DNA of 64,000 nt from Bacteroidales bacterium (GTDB lineage Bacteria > Bacteroidota > Bacteroidia > Bacteroidales > UBA932), in NCBI GenBank assembly GCA_017962705.1, contig JAGCUV010000060.1, positions 1-64,000 of the forward strand, written 5' to 3'. Both the position numbers and the translations under genes were made by a program. Below are positions 28,099 to 37,959 of this stretch, one piece after another. The notes below the pieces were generated by a model. It saw nothing but the letters and a program-made list of their open reading frames with translations, ran no database searches and was not told where the DNA came from. Numbering within the stretch: position 1 is the first letter of the stretch; each line of letters opens with the position of its first letter.

Positions 28099-28890
28099 TT
28101 ACAGGTTGTCTTTCTCGATATCTTTAAAATAACGCCAGGTGTTGACCTTCAATTCGCCGGCGGCCAGTTCGTCGCATACGATGATGCCTTTCGGATGGGC
28201 CTGAAGGGCGGAGAGGGTGCAGACGTGGGTGTAAGGACCTTCGACGGCCTGCTGCAACGCGCGGGCTTTCTTGTGGCCGAAAGCCAGCACCAGCACTTCT
28301 TTGGCGCTGAGGACGGTGGCTACGCCTACGGTCATCGCCTGTTTGGGAACTTGGTTGATATCGCCCCCGAAGAAACGGGAATTGACCAGGATGGTGTCAT
28401 AGGTCAGGCTCTTGACGCGGGTGCGGGACGCCAGGGACGAGAAAGGCTCGTTGAAAGCCAGATGTCCGTCTTCGCCGACGCCGCCCAGGAAGAGGTCGAT
28501 GCCGCCGGCTTTGACGATGCGCTCCTCATAAGCGGCGCATTCTGCAGCCAAATCGGGTGCGTTACCGTTGAGGATGTTGATGTTTTTCTTGGGCACGTCC
28601 ACGAAATCGAAGAAGTTGTTCTTCATAAAAGAATGGTAACTCTCGGGATGGGCTTCGGGCAAGCCGACATATTCATCCATATTGAAGGTGATGACATTCT
28701 TGAATGAAACATATCCTTCTTTATACAGACGGATCAACTCTTTATACGTTCCGATGGGCGTGGAGCCGGTCGGGAGACCTAGCACGAAGGGTTTGTCCGT
28801 TTTCGCGGCTTTGGCGTTGATCGCGTCGGCGATGTACTTGGCGGCCCATACGGAGCCGGCATCGTAGGTGTTTTCAATAATAAGTCTCAT
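28099..28890 (-). CDS. nagB: Glucosamine-6-phosphate deaminase
   Basis: The product has 263 residues. Catalytic residues are at the same numbers as in the E. coli enzyme: Asp72 (FNMDEYVGL), Asp141 and His143 ([13 protein letters not shown]) and Glu148. It converts glucosamine 6-phosphate to fructose 6-phosphate and ammonia in amino-sugar use, in the cytosol. It follows the NagB-PIG-L gene by 6 nt in one operon, and the GH36 gene follows it by 17 nt. Confidence 0.97.
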   Translation of the reverse strand: MRLIIENTYDAGSVWAAKYIADAINAKAAKTDKPFVLGLPTGSTPIGTYKELIRLYKEGYVSFKNVITFNMDEYVGLPEAHPESYHSFMKNNFFDFVDVPKKNINILNGNAPDLAAECAAYEERIVKAGGIDLFLGGVGEDGHLAFNEPFSSLASRTRVKSLTYDTILVNSRFFGGDINQVPKQAMTVGVATVLSAKEVLVLAFGHKKARALQQAVEGPYTHVCTLSALQAHPKGIIVCDELAAGELKVNTWRYFKDIEKDNL

Positions 28891-28896
28891 GGTGTA

Positions 28897-30819
28897 TTAA
28901 AACAATTTAACAAAAACTTCAATGGCTTGATATTCCGCCATACCCAGTTCGTTATAGAGGCGGGCGGTATTTTGGGTGCGCTCTTCGGCGCGCTGCCAGA
29001 ATTCGCGCGGGTCGTCGCCCGGGAAAGGCATGATGTCTTTCTGGGACAGGTGGCGGTAGATGGCGTGGCGTTTCTTGATCAGTTCGCCGGGACTCAAGGG
29101 GACGGCCATATCTACACGGCCGAGTTCCCATTCCATCCAGGCGCCCCGGTAGAGCCAGCAATGGCATTCTTTCAGCCAGGCCTCTCCCTCCAATTGGCGG
29201 AGGGCTTCCAGCACGGCTTCGGTGCAGACGCGGTGGGTTCCGTGCGGGTCGGCCAGGTCGCCGGCGAGGTAGATCTGCTGGGGCTTCACCTTCTGCAGCA
29301 GGTCGATGATGATGTCGATGTCCTTCTGGGTGCGCTCCCCTTTCTTGATGCCGCCCGTTTCATAGAAGGGCAGGTTGAGGAAATGGGCGTTGGTATCTTC
29401 GTTGAGGCCGAAGGAGCGGACGGCTCCCCGGGCTTCGCTGCGGCGGATGGCGCCCTTGAGTTCGAGCAGGGCGCGGGGCTCCGGCTCGCCCGGACGCTTG
29501 CTTTCAATGATCTTGCGCACCTCTTCGCGGCGGTCTCCGTAGCCCAGTTCGCGGGCGGCGTCGATGTGTTGGTAGACGACATCGTCGTGGACGGCCACAT
29601 TGCCCGAGGTCTCGTACGCTACGTGCACGTCGTGCCCCTGCTGGACCAGACGAATGAAGGTTCCGCCCATCGAAATCACGTCGTCATCGGGATGGGGCGA
29701 GAAAATAATCACACGTTTGGGGAAAGGTTTTGACGGAACGGGGCGGGTGCTGTCGTCCGCGTTCGGCTTTCCGCCGGGCCACCCGGAAATGGTGTGCTGG
29801 AGGTCGTTGAAGACATTGATGTTGATCATGTCGTAAGGACCGTAGAGGTCGAGCACTTCTTCGAGAGAATTTTCCAGATAATCCTTGAGCGTGAGTTTGA
29901 GAAGGGGCTTGTGGACGGTCTGGCAGAGCCAGATGACGGCCTTGCGCAGGTATTTGGGACTCCAACGGCAAGGTCCGATGCGCCAAGGTGCGACAAAACG
30001 GGTCAGCAGCGAGGCGGAGTTGTTGTCAGTATAGACGCAGATGTTCTCATGTCCTTGCAGCAAGGAGGCCGGGCAGGAGGGATTGGCGTCCGCTTCTACC
30101 ATGTCGTATACGGCTTGTGCCTTGTCTTCACCCCAGGCCATCAGGATAATTCTTTTGGCGGAGCGCATCGTGGAAATGCCGATGGTGATGGCCGAGGACG
30201 GCGTTGCTTTTATATCGTTGTTGAAATTCTTGGCCTGGCGCTTGCGGGAGGTATAAGAGAGCAAAACATTACGGGTGCGGCTGGAAGCCGAAGTTCCCGC
30301 TTCATTGAATCCGATCTGTCCTTTTTCGCCCACGCCGATGACCAACAGGTCAAGTCCGCTGGCTTCTTTGTCGTAGGCGGCACACCAGGCGGCCAGTTCT
30401 TCTTTGGGAATGTTGCCCTGCGGCAGGCATACATTCTCTTTCTTGATGTCCACCAGATTGAGCAGTTCCTCATTGATCCGGCGGTTGCGGCTTTGGGCCG
30501 CCTGCGGGTCGATGGGGTAGTATTCATCAATGGAATAGACTACGACGTTCGCAAAAGAAAGTTTCCCGGCCTTGTGCCGGGCCACCAGTTCGCGATAGAG
30601 GGAAAGAGGTGTTTTGCCGGTCGACAGGCCCAGGCGGAAAAGACCGTCTTTTTTCCCGTCTATCGCCTTGACGATTTCGTCCGCGACGGCGCAGCAAGCA
30701 TCATCGGATTCCGCGAAGATTTCTGCGGGAATATGTTCGTATGTGTGTAGGATGTCAGAAGAAATGCCGTCCAGAATCAGGCCGCCATCTTCCTCAAGGG
30801 TGAAATGTTTGTTTTCCAT
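28897..30819 (-). CDS. NagB-like/PIG-L deacetylase fusion
   Basis: The product has 640 residues. Residues 40-300 are NagB-like (GLSTGKTPLSLYREL, YSIDEYYPID with Asp98), and residues from about 365 are a PIG-L/LmbE de-N-acetylase domain (IIFSPHPDDDVISMGGT with the zinc ligands, LAGDLADPHGTH). This two-domain protein is common in Bacteroidales. In the NagB part the canonical GEDGHIAFNE reads GEKGQIGFNE: the positions equal to Asp141 and His143 are Lys166 and Gln168, while Glu173 is kept. Normal deaminase chemistry is therefore doubtful. The PIG-L half may remove an acetyl group from an amino sugar before nagB acts, by inference from the neighbour. Confidence 0.9.
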   Translation of the reverse strand: MENKHFTLEEDGGLILDGISSDILHTYEHIPAEIFAESDDACCAVADEIVKAIDGKKDGLFRLGLSTGKTPLSLYRELVARHKAGKLSFANVVVYSIDEYYPIDPQAAQSRNRRINEELLNLVDIKKENVCLPQGNIPKEELAAWCAAYDKEASGLDLLVIGVGEKGQIGFNEAGTSASSRTRNVLLSYTSRKRQAKNFNNDIKATPSSAITIGISTMRSAKRIILMAWGEDKAQAVYDMVEADANPSCPASLLQGHENICVYTDNNSASLLTRFVAPWRIGPCRWSPKYLRKAVIWLCQTVHKPLLKLTLKDYLENSLEEVLDLYGPYDMININVFNDLQHTISGWPGGKPNADDSTRPVPSKPFPKRVIIFSPHPDDDVISMGGTFIRLVQQGHDVHVAYETSGNVAVHDDVVYQHIDAARELGYGDRREEVRKIIESKRPGEPEPRALLELKGAIRRSEARGAVRSFGLNEDTNAHFLNLPFYETGGIKKGERTQKDIDIIIDLLQKVKPQQIYLAGDLADPHGTHRVCTEAVLEALRQLEGEAWLKECHCWLYRGAWMEWELGRVDMAVPLSPGELIKKRHAIYRHLSQKDIMPFPGDDPREFWQRAEERTQNTARLYNELGMAEYQAIEVFVKLF

Positions 30820-30864
30820 AATTAAGAAAGATATAATTTCATAAATGCAAAAATAAGAAAAAAA

Positions 30865-30896
30865 TTTGCATTTCTCTCAACTTGCTTGTAAATTTG
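30865..30896 (+). promoter_or_regulatory. Promoter-bearing palindromic element, divergent copy D (GDPD-hppA operon)
   Basis: TTTG (30865-30868), a 20-nt spacer and TAAATTTG (30889-30896) form a consensus promoter 40 nt before the GDPD start. The spacer (CATTTCTCTCAACTTGCTTG) resembles that of copies A, B, C1 and C2. The inverted repeat around the -33 box is ATGCAAA / TTTGCAT, so both arms have changed together. Confidence 0.7.
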
Positions 30897-30936
30897 TCAA
30901 ACAAGGGAGGATCCCTCCCGAAGATTATTTAAAACA

Positions 30937-31914
30937 ATGATGAAAGCGATTTGTAAAATGGGTGTTTGGGCGGTCTTCTTTGCGGCTGTCATTTCCTGTA
31001 CCTGTGGTCCCCGTTATGCCACCCGTGCAGAAAAATTGATGGCGGTAATGAACGCGCCCGGGTCCGACTATGTGCTCGTTGCCTGCCATCGCGGCGATTG
31101 GCGCAACTATCCCGAGAATTCCATCCCGGCCATCGAGTCGGTCATCGCCATGGGAGCGGACATCGTCGAATTGGATGTGAAAATGACCAAAGACAGCGTC
31201 ATTGTGCTCAGCCACGACCCCAACTTGCGCCGCTGCACCAATTGGAAAGGCGAGAGCGGAAGCAGCGGCATCGACAAGCAGACCTTGGCGGAAATCAAAG
31301 GACTCAAGCTCAAGAGAGCCCACGGAATTGCGACGGACTCCTTGCGTATGCCCACCCTCGAGGAAGCTTTCCTGGTTTGCAAGGATCGCATCCTCATCAA
31401 TATCGACCAGGGGTTCCAATACTATGATTTGATCATGCCCGTCGCTGAAAAGGTGGGGATCACCAAACAACTGCTCATCAAGGGCGGCGATGCTGTGGAT
31501 TTTGTCAACGCCAAGATGAATGAGTATCCTGAGAAGATGATGTATATGCCCATCGTCAGTCCCAAGAAGGACAGTTGCCGTGCGCTGAAGAGTTTCATTG
31601 AGGCGGGCAGAGCCCATCCGGCCGACAAGCCCGTCGCTTACGAATTGTGCTATGGTGTGGATTGCTCTCCGGCTGATTACCAGGAGGCGGTGGATTTGGT
31701 CCGCGCCGCCGGTTCCCGCGCCTGGCTCAACACCCTTTGGCCTTCTCTCTGCGGCCGTGGCTATGATGACGATGCGGCTTTCGAGGCCTGGAAGAAAACC
31801 GGTTCGCCCGCATCCGTATATGGTGAGATTCTCAAAACCGGAGTTTCGATGATTCAAACCGACCGTCCCGAATTGCTGCTGAACTACCTCCGCAGCATCG
31901 GACGTCACGATTAA
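30937..31914 (+). CDS. Glycerophosphodiester phosphodiesterase family lipoprotein
   Basis: The product has 325 residues. A signal ends in AVISC (Cys21), so it is probably a lipoprotein. The GDPD motif ACHRGDWRNYPENSI gives the His51-Arg52 pair; Glu78 and Asp80 (VELDV) and His93 (LSHDPN) complete the metal and catalytic set. The family cleaves glycerophosphodiesters to glycerol 3-phosphate and an alcohol. It is the first gene of a tight operon: hppA starts 27 nt later. Confidence 0.9.
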   Translation: MMKAICKMGVWAVFFAAVISCTCGPRYATRAEKLMAVMNAPGSDYVLVACHRGDWRNYPENSIPAIESVIAMGADIVELDVKMTKDSVIVLSHDPNLRRCTNWKGESGSSGIDKQTLAEIKGLKLKRAHGIATDSLRMPTLEEAFLVCKDRILINIDQGFQYYDLIMPVAEKVGITKQLLIKGGDAVDFVNAKMNEYPEKMMYMPIVSPKKDSCRALKSFIEAGRAHPADKPVAYELCYGVDCSPADYQEAVDLVRAAGSRAWLNTLWPSLCGRGYDDDAAFEAWKKTGSPASVYGEILKTGVSMIQTDRPELLLNYLRSIGRHD

Positions 31915-31941
31915 TTAATAATTAATAAAAACGAAAAACCA

Positions 31942-34155
31942 ATGAACACGCTATTTATCTGCGTTCCCGCAGCTTCGCTGCTCGCGTTGCTGTTCGCGTT
32001 CATCTTCTTCCGCCAGATGCGCAAAGAGGATGAAGGCACCCCTACGATGCGCCAAATCGCCCAATATGTCCGTGAGGGCGCGATGGCCTACCTCAAACAA
32101 CAATACAAGGTGGTGGTCATCGTCTTTATTGTATTGGCCGTCCTGTTTGCCATTCTGGCCTATGGATTCGGCGTCCAGAACCCCTGGGTCCCCTTTGCGT
32201 TCCTGACGGGTGGTTTCTTCTCCGGTCTGGCGGGTTTCGTGGGCATGAAGACTGCGACCTACGCTTCCGGCCGTACGGCCAACGCCGCCCGCCGCAGCCT
32301 CAACGCCGGCTTGAAAGTCGCTTTCCGCAGCGGCGCCGTGATGGGCCTGACCGTCGTAGGCCTGGGCTTGTTGGACATCGCCCTTTGGTATTGGGTCCTG
32401 CAGATGTTCTATCCGGCCACCGAAGCGCACAATCTCGTGGTCATCACGACGACGATGCTGACCTTTGGAATGGGTGCGTCCACCCAGGCTCTTTTTGCCC
32501 GTGTGGGCGGTGGTATCTATACCAAGGCGGCCGACGTGGGTGCCGACATTGTGGGCAAGGTTGAGAGTGATCTTCCGGAAGACGACCCCCGCAACCCGGC
32601 CACCATTGCCGACAACGTGGGTGACAACGTGGGCGATGTCGCCGGTATGGGCGCCGACTTGTATGAGTCCTATTGCGGTTCCATCCTTTCCACGATGGCC
32701 CTCGGCGCTTCCGCCTTCTTCCAGGATGGTACCGCCATGCAGGTGAAAGCCATTCTGGCCCCGATGCTGATCGCTGCCGTCGGTGTATTGCTGTCTGTTG
32801 TCAGCATATTTACGGTGCGTACCAAGGAGGGTGCGGGAATGGGACAGTTGCTCAAGAGCATGAGTTTCGGCACCAACCTGGCTGCCATCCTCAGCGGTGT
32901 CGCCGCTTTCGCCATCCTCGCCCTTGTGTTCGGTACGGCGGACGGTCTCTGGTGGCATTTCGGCTGCTCCGTGATTGCGGGCTTGTTGGCCGGCGTGATT
33001 ATCGGCAAGGCGACCGAGTACTATACTTCTCATTCTTATAAGCCTACGCAGAAATTGGCGGAGGCATCCCAGACCGGTCCTGCCACCGTCATTATCAACG
33101 GTGTCGGTCTCGGTATGGTTTCGACGGCCATCCCCGTCATTTCCATTGTCTGCGCCATCGTGCTCTCCTATCTTTTTGCCATCGGCTTTGATGTGAAGAA
33201 TATGTTGTCAGCGGCCAATCTTTCCCTGGGTCTGTACGGTGTCGCCATTGCGGCGGTCGGCATGTTGTCCACCCTGGGCATCACCCTGGCGACGGATGCG
33301 TACGGCCCTATCGCCGATAATGCAGGCGGCAATGCCCAGATGAGCGAACTGGATCCCGAGGTGCGCGAGCGTACTGACGTGCTGGATGCCCTCGGCAATA
33401 CGACGGCGGCGACCGGAAAAGGGTTTGCCATCGGTTCCGCCGCCCTCACGGCCCTTGCCCTCCTGGCTTCTTATATCGAAGAAATCAAGATTGCCCTTCA
33501 CCGCACGGGTGAAATGGTGGCTACGGCAGCCGGTGATTTGATCAGCGCCGAAAACGCCTCCATCCTTGATATTCTTCACAATTATAACGTCTCTTTGATG
33601 AATCCCACCGTGCTGGCAGGCGTGTTCATCGGTTCGATGATGGCCTTCCTTTTCTGCGGTCTTACGATGAATGCGGTCGGTCGCGCCGCCGCCAAGATGG
33701 TGATTGAGGTGCGTCGTCAGTTCAAGGAAATCAAGGGCATTCTCACCGGGGAAGGTACGCCCGACTACAAACGTTGCGTGGAGATCTCCACCAAGGCGGC
33801 CCAGTATGAAATGTTGGGCCCGGCGTTGCTCGCCATCATCGTTCCCATCGTGGCCGGCGTCGTGTTGGGAGTGGCCGGTGTGCTGGGTCTGCTGATCGGC
33901 GGCCTGGGTGCGGGCTTCGTACTGGCCGTCTTCATGTCCAACTCCGGCGGAGCCTGGGACAATGCCAAGAAGTTTGTGGAAGAAGGCCATTTCGGCGGCA
34001 AAAACTCCGATTGCCACCACGCGACGGTCGTGGGTGACACGGTGGGCGATCCGTTCAAGGATACCTCCGGTCCTTCGCTGAACATTCTCATCAAACTGAT
34101 GAGCATGGTGAGCATTGTGATGGCCGGCTTGACAACGGCTTTCCATCTGCTATAA
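31942..34155 (+). CDS. hppA: Membrane-bound pyrophosphatase, K+-dependent type
   Basis: The product has 737 residues with about 16 membrane helices. Substrate motifs are present: [19 protein letters not shown], then [18 protein letters not shown]. The segment [10 protein letters not shown] has Ala where K+-independent enzymes have Lys, which marks the K+-dependent group. In Bacteroides, members of this group pump Na+ or both Na+ and H+; the ion here cannot be settled by eye. It uses cytosolic pyrophosphate to energise the inner membrane. The next gene starts 6 nt downstream. Confidence 0.96.
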   Translation: MNTLFICVPAASLLALLFAFIFFRQMRKEDEGTPTMRQIAQYVREGAMAYLKQQYKVVVIVFIVLAVLFAILAYGFGVQNPWVPFAFLTGGFFSGLAGFVGMKTATYASGRTANAARRSLNAGLKVAFRSGAVMGLTVVGLGLLDIALWYWVLQMFYPATEAHNLVVITTTMLTFGMGASTQALFARVGGGIYTKAADVGADIVGKVESDLPEDDPRNPATIADNVGDNVGDVAGMGADLYESYCGSILSTMALGASAFFQDGTAMQVKAILAPMLIAAVGVLLSVVSIFTVRTKEGAGMGQLLKSMSFGTNLAAILSGVAAFAILALVFGTADGLWWHFGCSVIAGLLAGVIIGKATEYYTSHSYKPTQKLAEASQTGPATVIINGVGLGMVSTAIPVISIVCAIVLSYLFAIGFDVKNMLSAANLSLGLYGVAIAAVGMLSTLGITLATDAYGPIADNAGGNAQMSELDPEVRERTDVLDALGNTTAATGKGFAIGSAALTALALLASYIEEIKIALHRTGEMVATAAGDLISAENASILDILHNYNVSLMNPTVLAGVFIGSMMAFLFCGLTMNAVGRAAAKMVIEVRRQFKEIKGILTGEGTPDYKRCVEISTKAAQYEMLGPALLAIIVPIVAGVVLGVAGVLGLLIGGLGAGFVLAVFMSNSGGAWDNAKKFVEEGHFGGKNSDCHHATVVGDTVGDPFKDTSGPSLNILIKLMSMVSIVMAGLTTAFHLL

Positions 34156-34161
34156 GTTGAG

Positions 34162-35259
34162 ATGGCGATGTCTGCTTTTTGGTTTCTGTTTTTCATTCCG
34201 GCGGCGATTGCCGCCGGATGGGGCTTGATGATTCTCTTCAAGCCCGTGGAGGCCCAGGCCTCCCAGAAACTTCTGGCCGGTGCTTTTCTGGCGGCAGGCG
34301 TTGCCATTGTATTGTATTCCCTGGGGTTCCGCCCCGGAGCCGAACCCGTACACTGGGATGATATTTCCTTCTATGTCATTATGATGGTTGTCATTCCCCT
34401 GTACTATCTGGCTGTCCGGCACCTGACTACGCTCAGCGGTATCCGGGTGCGGGACTACCTGATTTTCCTGGCGCCGGCCATCATCGTGTCTTTCGGCGTC
34501 GTATCGCTCTATGTGTTCAATTATGAGCACGGCTATGTTTTCAGCCGTGTTTTCATCGGATTCTATACCGTCGTCGTGCTCGTCTGGTCGTATGATGCGG
34601 GACGCAAGTACTACAAGCTGCTGTGTGATTATTACAGCACCGTGGAGAACGCTTCCGTGGATGATGTACGCATGCTCACCATCACCGGCCTGACCTTTAT
34701 TCCCATAGGCACCACCATCATCGCCATTTCCCACTACCAACGGACGGAGGTACTGTCCATCGTGATGATAGTCGTTTTGTCCATCTTCCTGTTTGTTGCG
34801 GGACTGTTTCTTTTCCGTATCCGTTATTCGGCGGAGACGCTCAGACGAAGACTGGCGGAGTATGATGCGCTCGAAAAGGCTTCGGAGTCCAAACCCGTCC
34901 TTTCTGCGGAAGGGACCTATGCCCGTTTTCTGCAACAGTTGGATCAGGCCATTTTGGAGGACAAGATTTTCTTGGATCCGGACATTTCGCTGGTAGCCCT
35001 GGCCGAACGCATACGGACCAACCGAACCTATCTTTCGGATGCCATCCATCTGACCTACGGGATGTCTTTTTCCGATTATTTCAATCATCTCCGCATTCAG
35101 CATGCAATGTCTTTGATGCGGGAGAAGAAGCAGGCCGGCGAGCCCATTCTGGTCAAGGAAATCGCGCTTGTGTCCGGCTTCAACACCTCGTCTTCTTTTT
35201 ACCGGGCTTTCGAACGGGAGACCGGAATGACGCCGAAAACATGGATTAATAATTTATAA
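34162..35259 (+). CDS. Membrane-anchored AraC-family regulator
   Basis: The product has 365 residues. The first 220 hold about six or seven hydrophobic helices without a recognisable ligand domain. The last 110 are an AraC helix-turn-helix pair ([19 protein letters not shown], then [19 protein letters not shown]). Such proteins bind DNA while fixed in the inner membrane and may sense a lipid or membrane state. It is packed between hppA (6 nt) and fabG (5 nt), so it may control its own operon. A second protein of the same plan is at 48402-49523. Confidence 0.85.
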   Translation: MAMSAFWFLFFIPAAIAAGWGLMILFKPVEAQASQKLLAGAFLAAGVAIVLYSLGFRPGAEPVHWDDISFYVIMMVVIPLYYLAVRHLTTLSGIRVRDYLIFLAPAIIVSFGVVSLYVFNYEHGYVFSRVFIGFYTVVVLVWSYDAGRKYYKLLCDYYSTVENASVDDVRMLTITGLTFIPIGTTIIAISHYQRTEVLSIVMIVVLSIFLFVAGLFLFRIRYSAETLRRRLAEYDALEKASESKPVLSAEGTYARFLQQLDQAILEDKIFLDPDISLVALAERIRTNRTYLSDAIHLTYGMSFSDYFNHLRIQHAMSLMREKKQAGEPILVKEIALVSGFNTSSSFYRAFERETGMTPKTWINNL

Positions 35260-35264
35260 AGGAA

Positions 35265-36011
35265 ATGAATTTGTTAAGTGGAAAAACCGCCGTCATCACC
35301 GGTGCATCCCGGGGGATAGGAAAGGCTATCGCCTTGCGTTTTGCTGCGGAAGGAGCCAGCATTGCCATCACCGACATTGTTTCGGCAGAGGATATGGAAG
35401 GTACACGGCAGGAGATTCTGGCCGAGGGTGCCGATTGCCGGACCTACCAGGTGGATGCCGCAGATTTTGCCGCGACACAGGAAATTATCGGACAAATTCG
35501 TGCGGATTTCGGCCGCATCGACATTCTGGTCAACAATGCGGGGATTACCCGTGATACGTTGATTATGCGAATGAGCGAGCAGCAGTGGGATGATGTGTTG
35601 CGTATCAACCTCAAATCTGCTTTCAACAATATTCACGCTGTAGCACCCGTGATGGTGGCCCAGCGCGGCGGGAGCATTATCAATGTGTCTTCCATTGTGG
35701 GATTGCACGGCAATGCGGGACAGGCCAATTATGCCGCTTCCAAAGCTGCGCTGGTCGCCCTGGCCCAATCTGTTGCCAAGGAATTGGGCGCACGCGGCAT
35801 TCGTGCCAACAGTGTCGCTCCCGGCTATATCATTTCCGATATGACAGCCAAACTTCCCGAAGAGGTGCGTAAGGCGTGGGCGGACGCCACGCCCCTGCGT
35901 CGCGGAGGGACGGTGGATGAGGTGGCCAAGACGGCCCTCTTCCTGGCCAGCGATTTAAGTTCTTTTGTCACCGGGCAAGTGATTGTATGCGATGGCGGCT
36001 ACGCCCTGTAG
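35265..36011 (+). CDS. fabG: 3-oxoacyl-[acyl-carrier-protein] reductase
   Basis: The product has 248 residues of the short-chain dehydrogenase family. The NADP-binding motif is TGASRGIGKAIA. The catalytic tetrad is Asn115, Ser143, Tyr156 and Lys160 (INVSSIVGLHG, YAASK). It reduces 3-oxoacyl-ACP in fatty-acid elongation in the cytosol; acpP lies 17 kb away. The stop overlaps the comF start by 25 nt. Confidence 0.94.
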   Translation: MNLLSGKTAVITGASRGIGKAIALRFAAEGASIAITDIVSAEDMEGTRQEILAEGADCRTYQVDAADFAATQEIIGQIRADFGRIDILVNNAGITRDTLIMRMSEQQWDDVLRINLKSAFNNIHAVAPVMVAQRGGSIINVSSIVGLHGNAGQANYAASKAALVALAQSVAKELGARGIRANSVAPGYIISDMTAKLPEEVRKAWADATPLRRGGTVDEVAKTALFLASDLSSFVTGQVIVCDGGYAL

Positions 36012-36784
36012 CGGGCGTTGTCGGAGCATGGGGCCGGGCTTTGGCGGACTTCTTTCTGCCGGAGCGTTGTGTGGCGTGCGGCAGGGTGCTTTCTTCAAGA
36101 GAGCATTATCTTTGTTGTCATTGTGATGCCGACCTGCCGTTGACAAAATACTGGCTTCGCGAAAAGCAGCCGATGGCGGAGCGCTACAACGTCCGCATCC
36201 AGGAACATTCGACCGCTTATGAAGATTTCTCCCGCGCGGCCGCCCTTTTCTTTTATCAGGAAAATGCGGGGTATAAATGGATCCCCCAGGCTCTCAAATA
36301 TGAGGGAAGACGGGCCTTGGGCCGCTATTTCGCCTTGCGGTTGGGGCGGGAACTTGCCCGAAGCCCCTTGTTTGCCGATGTGGATTTGATTTTGCCCGTG
36401 CCGCTGCATCCTTTGCGCCGTTTCCGACGCGGCTATAATCAGGCGGGCGTGCTGGCACAAGCGCTTGTGGAAGCGTATGCCTCTGCGTGTCCGGCATCTG
36501 TGACGCAACCGTTTTATTGCAGCAAACTTGTCCGTCGTACCCGGGCGACCCGAAGCCAGACACGGCTCGGCGGCGAGGAAAAAAGACAGAATGTAGCCGG
36601 CGCCTTCCGTGTCAATCCACACGTTTTCGTCCGTCTTCCCTTTTCGCCCCGTCACATCCTTGTCGTAGATGATGTCTTTACCAGCGGAGCCACGCTTGCC
36701 GCTGTCCATAACGCACTTCGGGTGTTTTTTCCGCCCGAAATACGCATCTCTGTCGCAACGCTGGCTTTTGTGCCGGGAGAGTAA
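35987..36784 (+). CDS. ComF-family phosphoribosyltransferase-like protein
   Basis: The product has 265 residues. The N-terminal zinc finger (LPERCVACGR...CCHCDADL) is followed by a phosphoribosyltransferase domain: VDLILPVPLHPLRRFRRGYN and the PRPP loop ILVVDDVFTSGATL. ComF proteins take part in DNA uptake in some bacteria; in non-competent ones the role is unclear. The start inside fabG gives an overlap of 25 nt. It is convergent with the glycosyltransferase 3 nt away. Confidence 0.88.
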   Translation: MRWRLRPVAGVVGAWGRALADFFLPERCVACGRVLSSREHYLCCHCDADLPLTKYWLREKQPMAERYNVRIQEHSTAYEDFSRAAALFFYQENAGYKWIPQALKYEGRRALGRYFALRLGRELARSPLFADVDLILPVPLHPLRRFRRGYNQAGVLAQALVEAYASACPASVTQPFYCSKLVRRTRATRSQTRLGGEEKRQNVAGAFRVNPHVFVRLPFSPRHILVVDDVFTSGATLAAVHNALRVFFPPEIRISVATLAFVPGE

Positions 36785-36787
36785 CGC

Positions 36788-37957
36788 TTATTGTTCGTCT
36801 GCGGGAAGTTTTTCTTTGCGGGCGAGTTCAAACATCGCAATGAGCGCTTCGATGGACTTGTGGATGTCGTATTGCTTGGTCGATTCGGCGTATTTCGGCC
36901 CCATCTTGACACGTTCCCCGGGGTGGTCGAGCCAGTAGTCGATGCGCTCGGCCAGGGCCCGGGGGTCCTGGGCCGGGAAGACGCTGCGCTCGTCGAGGGC
37001 GAACTGGGCCGTGGCGGTCAGCTCTCCGTCTGCAATAATGGGAATGGCGGCCTGTTGCAGGAATTCCAGGGCGGAAAGACCTTCCACTTCGATGATGGCA
37101 CAATGAATGTAAAGGTCTGTTTGGGCCGCTAACTGCCGCAACTCCTCCTGGGTGTGGTAGCGGAAGACGGGGGCGTAACGAAGCACGCCTTCTTTATAGA
37201 GTTTGTGGGCTTTTTTCCGGAAAAGTCTGCCTTTCGGACCGCGTCCGGCGAAATAAAGTTGGATGCGGTCGGCGTAGCGGGAATAACGCATCGCTTCCAT
37301 CAGCGTGGGTTGGTCTTTTTCCCCGGCCAGGCGTCCGACACAGGTGATGAGGAAGGGTTTGGACGGATCGTTTTCCGCCTGTTGGGGACGAATGTTTTCA
37401 TCCGGAATAATCCCGTTGGAAATCAGATGCAGACGAGATTTGAACCCAAACTTTTTCAGTCGCTCCAGCACATTCTTTGACGGGCACTGGACGTCGGAGC
37501 AATAACTGTAGACTTGATTTCTCCACCAACGGAGAAGGCCGGAGTTCAAGCATTTCCAGTCCCCCATACCGATGGAACAGAAAATGTTCTCCGGATGCAG
37601 GTGGTAGGTAGCCGTGCACGGTTTGTTCAACTTCTTGCAGATGTGCGCCGTCGCGATCTCCAGAAAGAACGGCTCTTCCAGGTGCACCACGTCGGCCCAT
37701 CGGACGGCTTTTTCAATGGTTTTCTTATCGATTCGGGAGAATTGAAAACCGTGTGAATGAATCAGATTGTTGAAAAAGGGGATGTAAGCGTCTTTCAGCA
37801 TAAAGTCCGGTTGCGGCTCGCTCGCCTCGTGGTTGGGTCCGGAGAGAATCCGGACTTCCTGTCCCGCTTCCCGTAGATATTGCACCGTGCGTCTGGCAGA
37901 GGCGCAAAGTCCGTTGCCGGTGGCAAAATATGAGTTGGCGACAAAAAGAATTTTCAT
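36788..37957 (-). CDS. GT4-family glycosyltransferase
   Basis: The product has 389 residues. The N-terminus MKILFVANSYFATGNGLC is the donor-independent half of a GT-B fold. The C-terminal half has FLITCVGRLAGEKDQPTLME and the acidic motif IEVEGLSALEF (E-x7-E type), typical of retaining GT4 enzymes. It is cytosolic and probably adds a sugar to a lipid or cell-surface glycan. It follows a PCMD-domain gene by 2 nt; acceptor and sugar are unknown. Confidence 0.88.
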   Translation of the reverse strand: MKILFVANSYFATGNGLCASARRTVQYLREAGQEVRILSGPNHEASEPQPDFMLKDAYIPFFNNLIHSHGFQFSRIDKKTIEKAVRWADVVHLEEPFFLEIATAHICKKLNKPCTATYHLHPENIFCSIGMGDWKCLNSGLLRWWRNQVYSYCSDVQCPSKNVLERLKKFGFKSRLHLISNGIIPDENIRPQQAENDPSKPFLITCVGRLAGEKDQPTLMEAMRYSRYADRIQLYFAGRGPKGRLFRKKAHKLYKEGVLRYAPVFRYHTQEELRQLAAQTDLYIHCAIIEVEGLSALEFLQQAAIPIIADGELTATAQFALDERSVFPAQDPRALAERIDYWLDHPGERVKMGPKYAESTKQYDIHKSIEALIAMFELARKEKLPADEQ

Positions 37958-37959
37958 AA

